A DNA stretch of 64,000 bases from Acaudatibacter sp963835495 (lineage in GTDB: Bacteria; Pseudomonadota; Alphaproteobacteria; Caulobacterales; Caulobacteraceae). The stretch covers positions 1,426,001-1,490,000 of the forward strand of contig CAWIFQ010000003.1 in the NCBI GenBank assembly GCA_963835495.1. Direction: 5' to 3'. A model generated the notes under the pieces. The model saw only the letters and a program-made list of their open reading frames with translations. It was not told the DNA's origin and ran no database searches. The stretch's first letter is position 1. Each line of letters opens with the position of its first letter. The position numbers were made by a program, and so were the translations under genes. Below are positions 8,373 to 16,193 of the stretch, piece by piece.

Positions 8373-8533
8373 TTGAGGGCCCTCTCAAGCGTCCCTGTGT
8401 CGAAGCTCCAACGTTCAGCTCGCAATTGGGCTCCAGCGTGGCGCCATGTTTCAGCGCCTCGCATCCATTCCGCCGGTCTTGCGTTTTGCGTCCGGAAAAC
8501 CGCGACTCGCGGCGAAGACCCAAGGAGAGAACG

Positions 8534-9055
8534 GTGCGCGGGAAGATGGCATGGGTGGCCGCAGCCACGATGACGACGGCCGTTCTGGCCGGTTGCAACC
8601 GGCAAGCGGCGACCGAGGGCGGGAACATCACCCTGGCCGGCGGCAAGTACTGCACGCCGTTCCCGGCGGCCGCGACCGCGACGAACGCCGCTGCCGGCCT
8701 GGCGCCGGTGGCCAGCACCGATCCTGCGATCGCGTTCGACGACTGCATCCACCGCTGGTCTTACGTCCTGGCCCCCTCGCGCGACCCAGCCGATGTCGTC
8801 GCCCAGGCGTCGGTGGAGGCCTGCAGTTCGATCCTGGCTAACTGGAGCCAGCAGATCGCCCAGACCTCGCAACCCGAGCCCAGCCGATACAGTCCGCGTG
8901 ATCGCGGTCAGACCGCGCAAGCCCCGGACCCGCAGACGCAGCGCATGCATGCGGCCGAAGGCCGGGCCTTATTCTACGTGGTGCAGGCCCGCGCCGGCGG
9001 CTGCGCGGCGCCCCCGGCCAACACCCTTGTGACGCCCACGCTCCCGACGGGTTAG
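8534..9055 (+). CDS. putative lipoprotein of unknown function
   Basis: 173 residues. A longer frame is open upstream, but GTG 8534 is preceded by AAGGAGAG at 5 bases and opens a lipoprotein signal (MAWVAAATMTTAVLAGCN, lipobox LAGC), so I chose it. The mature part has conserved-looking Cys residues and a helix-rich segment (RDPADVVAQASVEACSSILANW), then a polar Pro/Gln-rich tail. I do not recognise the family. Its stop overlaps the convergent glpK stop by 4 bases. Confidence 0.65.
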   Translation: MRGKMAWVAAATMTTAVLAGCNRQAATEGGNITLAGGKYCTPFPAAATATNAAAGLAPVASTDPAIAFDDCIHRWSYVLAPSRDPADVVAQASVEACSSILANWSQQIAQTSQPEPSRYSPRDRGQTAQAPDPQTQRMHAAEGRALFYVVQARAGGCAAPPANTLVTPTLPTG

Positions 9056-10536
9056 TCCACCCAGTTCAGGGTCCGCTCGACCGCCTTCTTCCACTGCCGG
9101 TACTCGTGGTCCCGCCTCTCGGGGGCCATCGCCGGGCGCCATTCGGCGTCCTTGCGCCAGTGCGACTTCAGCGTCGCGATGTCGGGCCAGAAGCCGACCG
9201 CGAGGCCGGCGGCGTAGGCGGCGCCCAGGGCGGTGGTCTCGGTGATGGCCGGGCGGACCACCGGGACATCGAGCACGTCGGCCTGGAACTGCATCAGTAG
9301 TTCGTTGGCGGTCATGCCGCCGTCGACCTTGAGCGCGGTCAGCGGCGCGCCGGCGTCGGCGGCCATCGCGTCGACCACCTCGCGGGTCTGCCAGGCCACC
9401 GCTTCCAGCACCGCGCGGGCGATGTGGCCCTTGGTGACGTAGCCGGTCAGCCCGGCGATCACGCCGCGGGCGTCGGAGCGCCAGTGCGGCGCGAACAGGC
9501 CCGCGAACGCCGGCACGAAGTAGCAGCCGCCGTTGTCGGCCACCGTGCGCGCCAGCGGCTCGATCTCGGGCGCCGACGAGATCAGGCCGAGGTTGTCGCG
9601 CACCCACTGCACCAGCGAGCCGGCCACCGCGATCGAGCCCTCCAGCGCATAGACCGGCGCCTCGCCGGCGATCTGGTAGCCGACCGTGGTCAGCAGGCCG
9701 CTGCGCGAGGCGACCGGCCGCGTTCCGGTGTTGACCAGCAGGAAGCTGCCGGTGCCGTAGGTGCACTTGCCCTCGCCGGGCTCGAAGCAGGTCTGGCCGA
9801 ACAGCGCCGCCTGCTGGTCGCCCAGCGCCGAGGCCACCGGCACGCCCTCCAGCAACCCGCGCGCGGCGCCGTAGACCTCCGACGACGGCCGGATTTCCGG
9901 CAGCATCGCCCGCGGCACGCCGATCGCCTCCAGCAGGCCGTCGTCCCAGGCGAGGGTCGACAGCCGCATCAGCATCGTGCGCGAGGCGTTGGTGACGTCG
10001 GTGACGTGGCGCCCGGTGAGCTTCCAGATCAGCCAGGCGTCGATGGTGCCGAACAGCAGCTCGCCGCGCTCGGCGGCGGCGCGGGCGCCGGGGGTATGGT
10101 CCAGCAGCCAGCGCACCTTGGGGCCGGAGAAGTAGGTCGCGAGCGGCAGGCCGCAGGCTTCGCGGAAGCGGTCCTGCCCGACCTCGCCGCCGAGTTCGGC
10201 GACCAGCTTGTCGGTGCGGGTGTCCTGCCAGACGATGGCGTTGGCGATCGGCCGCCCGCTCGCCTTCTCCCAGACCACCGTGGTCTCGCGCTGGTTGGTG
10301 ATGCCGATCGCGGCGACGTCGGCCGCGCGGGCGTCGGCCTTGGCCAGCGCGCCGGCGATGACCTCCTGTACGTTGGCCCAGATCTCCTCCGCGTCGTGCT
10401 CGACCCAGCCCGGGCGCGGGTAGATCTGCCGGTGCTCCTTTTGCGCGACGGCGACGATGGCGCCGGCCGCGTCGAACAGCATGCAGCGCGAGGAGGTAGT
10501 CCCCTGGTCGATGGCGGCGATCAAGCGTTGGCTCAT
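9052..10536 (-). CDS. glpK: glycerol kinase
   Basis: A FGGY-family kinase that phosphorylates glycerol to sn-glycerol 3-phosphate with ATP in the cytoplasm. 494 residues from MSQRLIAAIDQGTTSSRCM, the normal length and N terminus; an ATG 48 bases further upstream would add a non-family extension. GlpK hallmarks include AIGITNQRETTVVWEK, the IVWQDTRT strand, ANGGCYFVPAFAGLFAPHW-like core (written here as YFVPAFAGLFAPHW) and LKVDGGMTANELLMQFQAD. No glpF or glpD is adjacent. A MITE-like repeat sits in its upstream region. Confidence 0.96.
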   Translation of the reverse strand: MSQRLIAAIDQGTTSSRCMLFDAAGAIVAVAQKEHRQIYPRPGWVEHDAEEIWANVQEVIAGALAKADARAADVAAIGITNQRETTVVWEKASGRPIANAIVWQDTRTDKLVAELGGEVGQDRFREACGLPLATYFSGPKVRWLLDHTPGARAAAERGELLFGTIDAWLIWKLTGRHVTDVTNASRTMLMRLSTLAWDDGLLEAIGVPRAMLPEIRPSSEVYGAARGLLEGVPVASALGDQQAALFGQTCFEPGEGKCTYGTGSFLLVNTGTRPVASRSGLLTTVGYQIAGEAPVYALEGSIAVAGSLVQWVRDNLGLISSAPEIEPLARTVADNGGCYFVPAFAGLFAPHWRSDARGVIAGLTGYVTKGHIARAVLEAVAWQTREVVDAMAADAGAPLTALKVDGGMTANELLMQFQADVLDVPVVRPAITETTALGAAYAAGLAVGFWPDIATLKSHWRKDAEWRPAMAPERRDHEYRQWKKAVERTLNWVD

Positions 10537-10594
10537 GGGCAAACGGGACCATACGGCGCGCGCGATGCGCAAGGCGAAAAGCATACCCGAGCCT

Positions 10595-10722
10595 CGTCAC
10601 CCCGGCCGCAGCGGCGCAGCCGCGGAGAGCCGGGGCCGGACCGGCCGCCGCCCAGCTGGAAGTTCGTCTTGGACCCGGCGCGTCCGGCCCCGGATCGGCC
10701 CAGCGGGCCGTCCGGGGTGACG
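10595..10722. repeat. 128-bp palindromic MITE-like element, no ORF
   Basis: Bounded by CGTCACCCCGG on the left and its exact complement CCGGGGTGACG on the right. Each half is a GC-rich imperfect palindrome ending in CCGGGGCCGGAC, and the centre carries GCTGGAAGTTCGTC. It has the same size and design as the element at 55697-55823, and its arms resemble those flanking the GIY-YIG gene. It fills most of the 305-base gap between the divergent glpK and hotdog genes; I see nothing else defined in that gap. Confidence 0.8.
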
Positions 10723-10841
10723 ATGGCGATGGCTGACGAATCGGTGAGCAGCGTTGACCCCTCCCCGCGCCGGACTATGGTTTTGCGGAACCCGCCAACC
10801 AAGCCGCCCGTCAGAGGCGAAGGCGCCAGGAGGAAATCCAG

Positions 10842-11684
10842 ATGAGCCTTGCCACCGCTGCCGTCGACGTCACCGGCGAACTGCGTATCCCGGTGAACTC
10901 CGCCGCCCAGCAACGTGGCTCGATCCACGATGACGCCACCGCCTCGAAGCTCGGCTTCCGGGGCGGCACGGTCGCCGGATCGATCCACATGGACCAGTTC
11001 GCGCCGGTCGTGCTGAAGCTCTACGGCGACGACTGGTGGAAGCGCGGCAACATGTCGTTCTACTTCCGCCAGGCGACGGTCGACCGCGAGCCGGTGCGGG
11101 CGTTCGGCAAGTCCGGCGAGCCGCACGGGCGGCTATGGATGGAGAACGAGTCGGGCGCGCTGATCGCCGAAGGCACCGCCAGCTGCCAGGGTCACGACGA
11201 AGGCACGGCGGTCGAGAACCTGATGAAGAGCCAGGACGCGCCGCACGCCCTGCGCATCCTGAAGAACGTCAAGATCGGCGACGAGACGACCGGACTCGAG
11301 GTCACGGTCAGCCGCGAGGCGCTCGACCATCGCCTGGAGCACATCACCGAGTCCCTGCCGGTCTATCAGGGCGACAAGGCGATCCTGCCGCCGTCGATGG
11401 TCGTCCAGCTGTTCCGCGGCAGCGCTCAGGAGCAGCTCTACAAGACCGACGGGCCCGCGGTCGGCCTGTTCGGCGCGATCGAGATCCAACAGATCAACGG
11501 CCCGCTGCGCGCCGAGACGCCCTACAAGGTGCGGGCGAAGGTGCTGGCGCTGACCGAGAGCCCGAAGACCGAGAACGTCTGGTACCGCGCCTGGGCGGCC
11601 GATCCGGCTACCGGCGAGGACGTCGGCACGATGCTGATGTACCTGCGCTACATGAAGGCCTCGTCGAAACTGTACGCGGAGTGA
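10842..11684 (+). CDS. hotdog-fold (MaoC-like) protein, possible hydratase or thioesterase
   Basis: A 280-residue protein. The first half has a MaoC/hotdog-like entry: DDATASKLGFRGGTVAGSIH, where the conserved FRGGTVAG loop and following His resemble the hotdog helix start. A second hotdog half seems to begin near VTVSREALDHRLEHITES. The canonical dehydratase D-x(4)-H pair is not obvious, so the reaction is uncertain. ATG 10842 has AGGAGGAAA at 8 bases. It likely acts on an acyl-CoA (inference from fold). Upstream lies the 128-bp repeat. Confidence 0.6.
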   Translation: MSLATAAVDVTGELRIPVNSAAQQRGSIHDDATASKLGFRGGTVAGSIHMDQFAPVVLKLYGDDWWKRGNMSFYFRQATVDREPVRAFGKSGEPHGRLWMENESGALIAEGTASCQGHDEGTAVENLMKSQDAPHALRILKNVKIGDETTGLEVTVSREALDHRLEHITESLPVYQGDKAILPPSMVVQLFRGSAQEQLYKTDGPAVGLFGAIEIQQINGPLRAETPYKVRAKVLALTESPKTENVWYRAWAADPATGEDVGTMLMYLRYMKASSKLYAE

Positions 11685-11712
11685 GGCTGGACGCGGGGAA
11701 CCGGGGGGCGGC

Positions 11713-12135
11713 TTGCGCGCACTGATCCTGGCGCTGGCGATCGGCGGGGCGGCCGGCGCTCAGGACAACGCGTCGCCCAACGGAGAGCTGCGCCTCGACG
11801 CCCCGGCGCCGCGCGAGCCCGGCGGGGTGCGCAGGCAGGCCGAAAACACGATCAGGCAGGGCCTCGCCGACCCGGCAAGCGTCGAGTTTCGTCGCGAGGG
11901 CGTCACCCAGGCGACGTCGGTCAAGCACGGCGACTTCGGGGAGCGAATCGCCGGGCCGGTCTCGGTCGTCTGTGGGCAGTACAACTCGCGCGACCAGACG
12001 GGTGGCTTTCGCGGCTTCGCCTGGTTCTTCGTCGCCATCAAGCACGGCCAGGTTCTGTGGGCCGACGTCGACGGAGGCGCCGACGATCCTGGCGCGGCCT
12101 ACTACGGCTGCAAAGGGGCTGGATTGGCCAGCTAG
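11713..12135 (+). CDS. small secreted protein of unknown function
   Basis: 140 residues from a TTG start that opens a short signal peptide (LILALAIGGAAGAQ). The mature domain has an N-terminal helix, RQAENTIRQGLADPASVEFR, followed by beta-rich segments with two Cys residues (VVCGQYN and YYGCKG). This design (a helix, then 'DPxSxxFR', then a Cys-containing barrel-like part) is common in small exported proteins of Sphingomonas and Caulobacter with no known role. The start codon is uncertain; a GGGG tract precedes it. Confidence 0.6.
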   Translation: MRALILALAIGGAAGAQDNASPNGELRLDAPAPREPGGVRRQAENTIRQGLADPASVEFRREGVTQATSVKHGDFGERIAGPVSVVCGQYNSRDQTGGFRGFAWFFVAIKHGQVLWADVDGGADDPGAAYYGCKGAGLAS

Positions 12136-12154
12136 CGGGCCGGAGGGATGGCCG

Positions 12155-12715
12155 TCAGGGCCGCGCCGCCAGGTCGAGCCAGGCGCGCAACCGCTCGCAG
12201 ACGAAGTCGGCTAGCCGGCCCTGCCGGAAGATGCCCCACTGCAACAGGACGCCCTGCCACTGGGCCTCGACCAGTTCCGCAGCTGTTTCCGCTGGGATCG
12301 GCAGCGGCGGCATTCTCGCGGCGACGGCGGCGCGCAGAGTGGCGAAGCGCTCGCGGGCCAGGCGATTGAGGTCGGGATCGCGCATGTCCTGGCGCAGCCA
12401 CAGCAGCTGATCGGCGAAGTGGTCGACGTCGTCCGCCACGTCCGGAAACATCCGCGCGAAGATATCGATCACCGCTTCCACCCCTGACGCAGGCGGCAGC
12501 TCGTTCAGAAAGCGCTCGAAGGTGCGGTTGTCCTGCGCGATCGCCGCAACAACCAGGCCATGCTTGTCGCCGAACCGCTGCACCAGGGTCGCCGGCGCTA
12601 TTCCGGCCGCTTTCGCGGCTGCGGCCAAGGTAAACTCCGAGGGACCCTTGGCGAACATCACGGTGGCCGCCGCGGCCAGCACCGCCTCGTCGCTGATGGT
12701 CTTGGTCCGCGCCAT
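12155..12715 (-). CDS. TetR family transcriptional regulator
   Basis: 186 residues from MARTKTISDEAVLAAAATVM; an alternative ATG 24 bases upstream lies inside the palindromic operator, so the internal start is preferred. The N-terminal helix-turn-helix reads TLAAAAKAAGIAPATLVQRF followed by GDKHGL, the classic TetR HTH. The C-terminal two thirds are a variable all-helical ligand and dimerisation domain. It is divergent from an unknown gene with only 51 bases between starts, and the perfect inverted repeat between them fits autorepression plus control of the neighbour (inference). Confidence 0.88.
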   Translation of the reverse strand: MARTKTISDEAVLAAAATVMFAKGPSEFTLAAAAKAAGIAPATLVQRFGDKHGLVVAAIAQDNRTFERFLNELPPASGVEAVIDIFARMFPDVADDVDHFADQLLWLRQDMRDPDLNRLARERFATLRAAVAARMPPLPIPAETAAELVEAQWQGVLLQWGIFRQGRLADFVCERLRAWLDLAARP

Positions 12716-12722
12716 GCTTGAA

Positions 12723-12744
12723 TATAAATGTACATTCATTTATA
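12723..12744. promoter_or_regulatory. probable TetR operator (perfect inverted repeat)
   Basis: TATAAATG-TACATT-CATTTATA: two perfect 8-bp arms around 6 bp, with an inner ATGTACAT palindrome. It is AT-rich in a 70% GC region and lies in the 51-base space between the divergent TetR gene and the unknown gene at 12767. Position and symmetry are those of a TetR-family operator; binding itself is inferred. Confidence 0.75.
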
Positions 12745-12766
12745 GCGGATGAACAGGGGGTGCGAG

Positions 12767-13375
12767 ATGCGAGCGACGTCCGCTGTCTTGGGGTTTCGGC
12801 CACATACCTACTGGACCGCAGCGGTCGCCTTGGCCGGCGATCCGGACGCACCGGACGTCATCCAGCGGCGCCGTATCGACTTCGCGTCAGGCGACGAGCG
12901 CTCGGTCTACCACCGCGTGGAGACGATGGCGGCGGACGAGGCTGAGGCCTGGATCGCCCGGGTTTGGGCGGCCTGCGAAGCCGACACACGCCTTGGCCTC
13001 AGCCAGCTGATCGAGGACCTCGCGGGCGCCGGCGTTGCCCTCGGCGTCGCCGTGGTCCCGATCGGCCGCGCCAAACACCCGGACAAGGTCGAGGACACCA
13101 TCAAGTCGCACTCGCACATGCACGCCGCGGAGGGCGACTTCTATCGTGGCGTCGTGGCGGCCGCCTGCACGAACCTCGGGCTGGAGGTGCGCCGCGTGGT
13201 CGAACGCGACCTGCCCAGCCAGGTTAGCCAGTTGCTGCGCATCGACGGAGACGCGCTCCAGCAGCGGCTCAAGTCCATCGGCGCTTTGCTCGGCCCGCCC
13301 TGGACGGAAGATCAGAAGCTGGCGGTGCTGGCGGCGTGGAGCTGCCTGGCCGACGCCGAAACCAACGCCGGCTGA
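12767..13375 (+). CDS. conserved protein of unknown function, probable target of divergent TetR
   Basis: 202 residues. ATG 12767 (MRATSAVLGFRPHTYWT) is chosen over ATG 12749 because AGGGGG sits 6 bases upstream. The protein reads as a soluble cytoplasmic alpha/beta domain. Distinct segments are ALGVAVVPIGRAKHPDKVED, SHSHMHAAEGDFYRGVVAAA and LGPPWTEDQKLAVLAAWSCL. The KSHSHMHAAEG block, with two His and a Glu, looks like a conserved functional site, but I cannot assign an enzyme class. Its 9-base gap to the following SDR gene suggests an operon. Confidence 0.6.
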   Translation: MRATSAVLGFRPHTYWTAAVALAGDPDAPDVIQRRRIDFASGDERSVYHRVETMAADEAEAWIARVWAACEADTRLGLSQLIEDLAGAGVALGVAVVPIGRAKHPDKVEDTIKSHSHMHAAEGDFYRGVVAAACTNLGLEVRRVVERDLPSQVSQLLRIDGDALQQRLKSIGALLGPPWTEDQKLAVLAAWSCLADAETNAG

Positions 13376-13384
13376 GGAGACCGC

Positions 13385-14422
13385 ATGTCCAAACCACTCG
13401 AAGGACATGTCGCGCTGGTCGCTGGCGCCACACGCGCCGCCGGCCGCGGCATCGCCCAGGAGCTCGCGGCCGCCGGGGCCAAGGTCTACTGCACCGGCCG
13501 CAGCACCCGCGCCGCCCCGGCGACGCCGGGGCGTCCAGAGACCATCGAGGAGACCGCGGAGCTGATCGTGGCCGAGGGCGGCCGGGCCGTCGCCATCCGC
13601 GTCGACCATACGGTGGAAGCCGAGGTCGCGGCGCTGGCGGCGCGGATCCAGGCCGACGAAGGCCGCCTCGATATCCTGGTCAACGACATCTGGGGCGGCG
13701 ATGAGTTGATCGACTGGGGCGCGCCGTTCTGGAAGCAGGACATCGCCACCATGCGCGGCTTGGTCGACCAGGCCCTCTTCAGCCATTGGATTGGCGCCCG
13801 CTACATTGCGCCAATGATGGTGGAAGCGAACCGCGGCCTGATCGTCGAGGTCACCGACGGCTCGGATCCCGGCTATCGCGGCACGCTGCTCTACGACTTC
13901 ATCAAGGCTGGCCTGGTCCGCCTCGCCTACGGCATGGCCTGGGACCTGGCGACGACGCGGGTGACGGCGCTGGCGCTCTCGCCCGGCTTCCTGCGCTCAG
14001 AGGCGATGCTGGAGCGCTTCGGCGTCGCCGAGGTCAACTGGCGAGACGGCGTGGCGCAGGATCCCGACTTCGCCGAGTCCGAGTCTCCGCGTTATGTCGG
14101 CCGCGCGGTCGCTGCGCTCGCCGCCGATCCGAACCTGCGCGCCAAGGCTGGCGGCGCCTATTTCACCGCCGACCTGGCCGAGGAATACGGCTTCACCGAC
14201 GTCGACGGCAGCCGGCCTCATTTCTGGAAAAGCGTGCTGGCGCGGCTCGAGCCCGAACTGGCTGGCGAGGCAGAGCTCAGTCCCTGGGCCAGGCTGCATG
14301 CCGCCGGCCGCTACCAGAAGCTCCATCTGTCGTCGCAACACGCCGATGAAGCGCGAGCGCTGGCCGCTCGGCTGGGCTGGAAGCGGCTCGGCGCGGGATT
14401 GCAGCCGGTGGGCGGGCTCTAG
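13385..14422 (+). CDS. SDR family oxidoreductase (extended C terminus)
   Basis: 345 residues. An NAD(P)-binding start (VALVAGATRAAGRGIAQELA) gives the GxxxGxG motif, and YDFIKAGL supplies YxxxK after a Ser-containing strand (VTDGSDPGYRG). The usual NNAG is replaced by VNDIWGGD, seen in a subset of atypical SDRs. About 80 residues extend beyond a standard SDR, with YFTADLAEEYGFTDVDGSRP and an end that packs helices. A GAGGAGA site precedes ATG 13385. It probably forms an operon with 12767 under the TetR regulator. Substrate unknown. Confidence 0.82.
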   Translation: MSKPLEGHVALVAGATRAAGRGIAQELAAAGAKVYCTGRSTRAAPATPGRPETIEETAELIVAEGGRAVAIRVDHTVEAEVAALAARIQADEGRLDILVNDIWGGDELIDWGAPFWKQDIATMRGLVDQALFSHWIGARYIAPMMVEANRGLIVEVTDGSDPGYRGTLLYDFIKAGLVRLAYGMAWDLATTRVTALALSPGFLRSEAMLERFGVAEVNWRDGVAQDPDFAESESPRYVGRAVAALAADPNLRAKAGGAYFTADLAEEYGFTDVDGSRPHFWKSVLARLEPELAGEAELSPWARLHAAGRYQKLHLSSQHADEARALAARLGWKRLGAGLQPVGGL

Positions 14423-14428
14423 CGACGC

Positions 14429-15223
14429 CTAGCGCGGCGCCTTCAGCCGGCGCTTGGACAGGTGATAGGTCGGCGCGCCGTCCTCGACGCCGCCGCGGCC
14501 CTGGACGTAGGTGCGCTGCCACTTCTCGGCGACGGCGCCCTGTTCGCGCTCGGCCAGGCGCTTGCCGAAGTCGGCGCGGCTGGCGCTCCACTCCTCGTAG
14601 GCGGCCTTCAGCTTCAGATCGTCGTCCAGCGTCGCAAGCTTGGGCTGCACGGCGTCGATCAGGCCGTGCGGGGCCAGCGTCACGAAGCAGAACGGCTCGC
14701 CGGCCTCGAAGCGGATCACGCCAGGCCGGGTGAACTTCCAGTTCATGGTGAAGGGGAACGGCAGCCAGTCGGTCTCGACCAGGCCGTCGAGCGCGACGGC
14801 GCCGTCCTTGACCGTGTTTGGCGCGCCGCGCGCCCAGCAGGCCCAACCGGGCGAAGTGCGAAACAGCCAGCCGGTGTGGAAGGTGATCACGCCATGGCCG
14901 AAATGCGAGGTGACGTGATGCTTCACCCGTGGGTCGCTGGAACGGAACTGGATCGTGCCGATGTCATCGCCGCCGTACCAGGCCGCCTCGAACGCGAACG
15001 GCAGACTGAGCTCCCAGCCGCTGGAGTTGGCGATCGAGAGCGGGATGCAGCGGTAGGCGTACCGCTCGCTGGTCATGTCCATCCAGTCGCGGTCCGGCCG
15101 GGCCGGGACCAGGTCCGGCGAGGTCGGCCACAGCTTGTAGCAGGTCAGCTCCGGCGGGCCGATTTCGAGCTTGGCCGCATCGTGTCCGCCCCCCTCCGCG
15201 CCGGCTGGCTTCAGACGGTTCAT
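14429..15223 (-). CDS. DUF6065 family protein
   Basis: 264 residues from MNRLKPAG, preceded by GGTGGAG. The family signature is visible as LTCYKLWPTSPDLVPARPDR, then a RCIPLSIANSSGWELSLP segment, HVTSHFGHGVITFHTG with three His, and a late FTMNWKFTRPGVIRF strand. It is a soluble beta-rich protein of unknown function. Relatives occur beside glycosylation or peptide-modification genes in other bacteria, but nothing like that is adjacent here. I recognise the family by pattern only. Confidence 0.65.
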   Translation of the reverse strand: MNRLKPAGAEGGGHDAAKLEIGPPELTCYKLWPTSPDLVPARPDRDWMDMTSERYAYRCIPLSIANSSGWELSLPFAFEAAWYGGDDIGTIQFRSSDPRVKHHVTSHFGHGVITFHTGWLFRTSPGWACWARGAPNTVKDGAVALDGLVETDWLPFPFTMNWKFTRPGVIRFEAGEPFCFVTLAPHGLIDAVQPKLATLDDDLKLKAAYEEWSASRADFGKRLAEREQGAVAEKWQRTYVQGRGGVEDGAPTYHLSKRRLKAPR

Positions 15224-15349
15224 CGCTCCACCCCACGCAAACTCTTGCAATCTGTAACCGAGTTTGAACCATCGCCGCTACGCCGGATGCTTGTCTTAAC
15301 CGACTTCGCCCCCTAGCTCCGCCGTCCTCGCTCGAAGCGGAGCCACAAG

Positions 15350-15988
15350 ATGATCCTGATCGGCCAATATGACAGCCCGTTCGTCAGGCGCGTGGCGGTG
15401 GCGCTGGAACTCTGGGGCGTCGACTTCGACCATCAGCCCTTGTCGGTCTGGGCCGATGCGGACCGGCTGTCGGCGATCAACCCGATGCGTCGCGTGCCGA
15501 CTCTGGTGCTCGATGACGGCGAGGTGCTGATCGAGAGCAGCGCCATCCTCGATGCGCTCGACGAGATGGTCGGCCCGGCGCGGGCGATGTTGCCGGGCTC
15601 CGGCCCGGAACGTCGGCGCGGGCTGAAAGTCTGCGCACTCTCGACCGGTCTCGGCGACAAGGCGGTGAGCCTGTTCTACGAAGGGCTGCTGCATGAGGCG
15701 CCGTCGCAGACCTGGATCGATCGCTGCCACGCCCAGATCGGCGACGTGCTCAGCGCCCTGGAAGCCGATCGCGCGCTCTCCGCGTCCGCATTCTGGCTCG
15801 GCGACAGGATCAGCCACGCTGATATCGCCGCCGCCTGCGCCCTGCGCTTCACGCGCGAAGCCCATCCCGGCCTGTTCGACCCAGCTCGCTGGCCGCGGCT
15901 AGCCGAGCACGGCGAGCAGTGCGAGGCGCTGGAGGCGTTCAAGGCGATCAGCCAACCGCTGAACGTGACGATGAAGGGTGTCGCCTAG
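15350..15988 (+). CDS. glutathione S-transferase family protein
   Basis: 212 residues. The N-terminal thioredoxin-like domain starts ILIGQYDSPFVRRVAVAL, has the cis-Pro in RRVPTLVLDDGEVL and the glutathione gamma-Glu contact pair in IESSAILDAL. The C-terminal helical domain has GDRISHADIAAACALRF, the GST N-capping/Asp motif. It could detoxify electrophiles or act in aromatic degradation. It is a single-gene unit on the plus strand, divergent from the DUF6065 gene. Confidence 0.88.
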   Translation: MILIGQYDSPFVRRVAVALELWGVDFDHQPLSVWADADRLSAINPMRRVPTLVLDDGEVLIESSAILDALDEMVGPARAMLPGSGPERRRGLKVCALSTGLGDKAVSLFYEGLLHEAPSQTWIDRCHAQIGDVLSALEADRALSASAFWLGDRISHADIAAACALRFTREAHPGLFDPARWPRLAEHGEQCEALEAFKAISQPLNVTMKGVA

Positions 15989-16193
15989 ACGGCGGCCGTC
16001 GCGTCGGCGCGACGCCCTCTCGCCCGTGACCCGACGATGAAAGAGGTCATCACCCACCAACCGTCGAGGCAAACCGGCATAAGCGCGAACCGCGGCGATG
16101 TACCACAAGCTTAACTGCAACACTTCGTCAGCGGCTTTTGGTCTACCCTTCGCGCCACAAGTGGCGGGTCGGACCCCGTCGCGAGTTCGGTCG

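Noticed and set aside
15296..15865. 189-codon minus-strand frame
   Set aside because: Antisense to the glutathione S-transferase gene and compositionally like a shadow.
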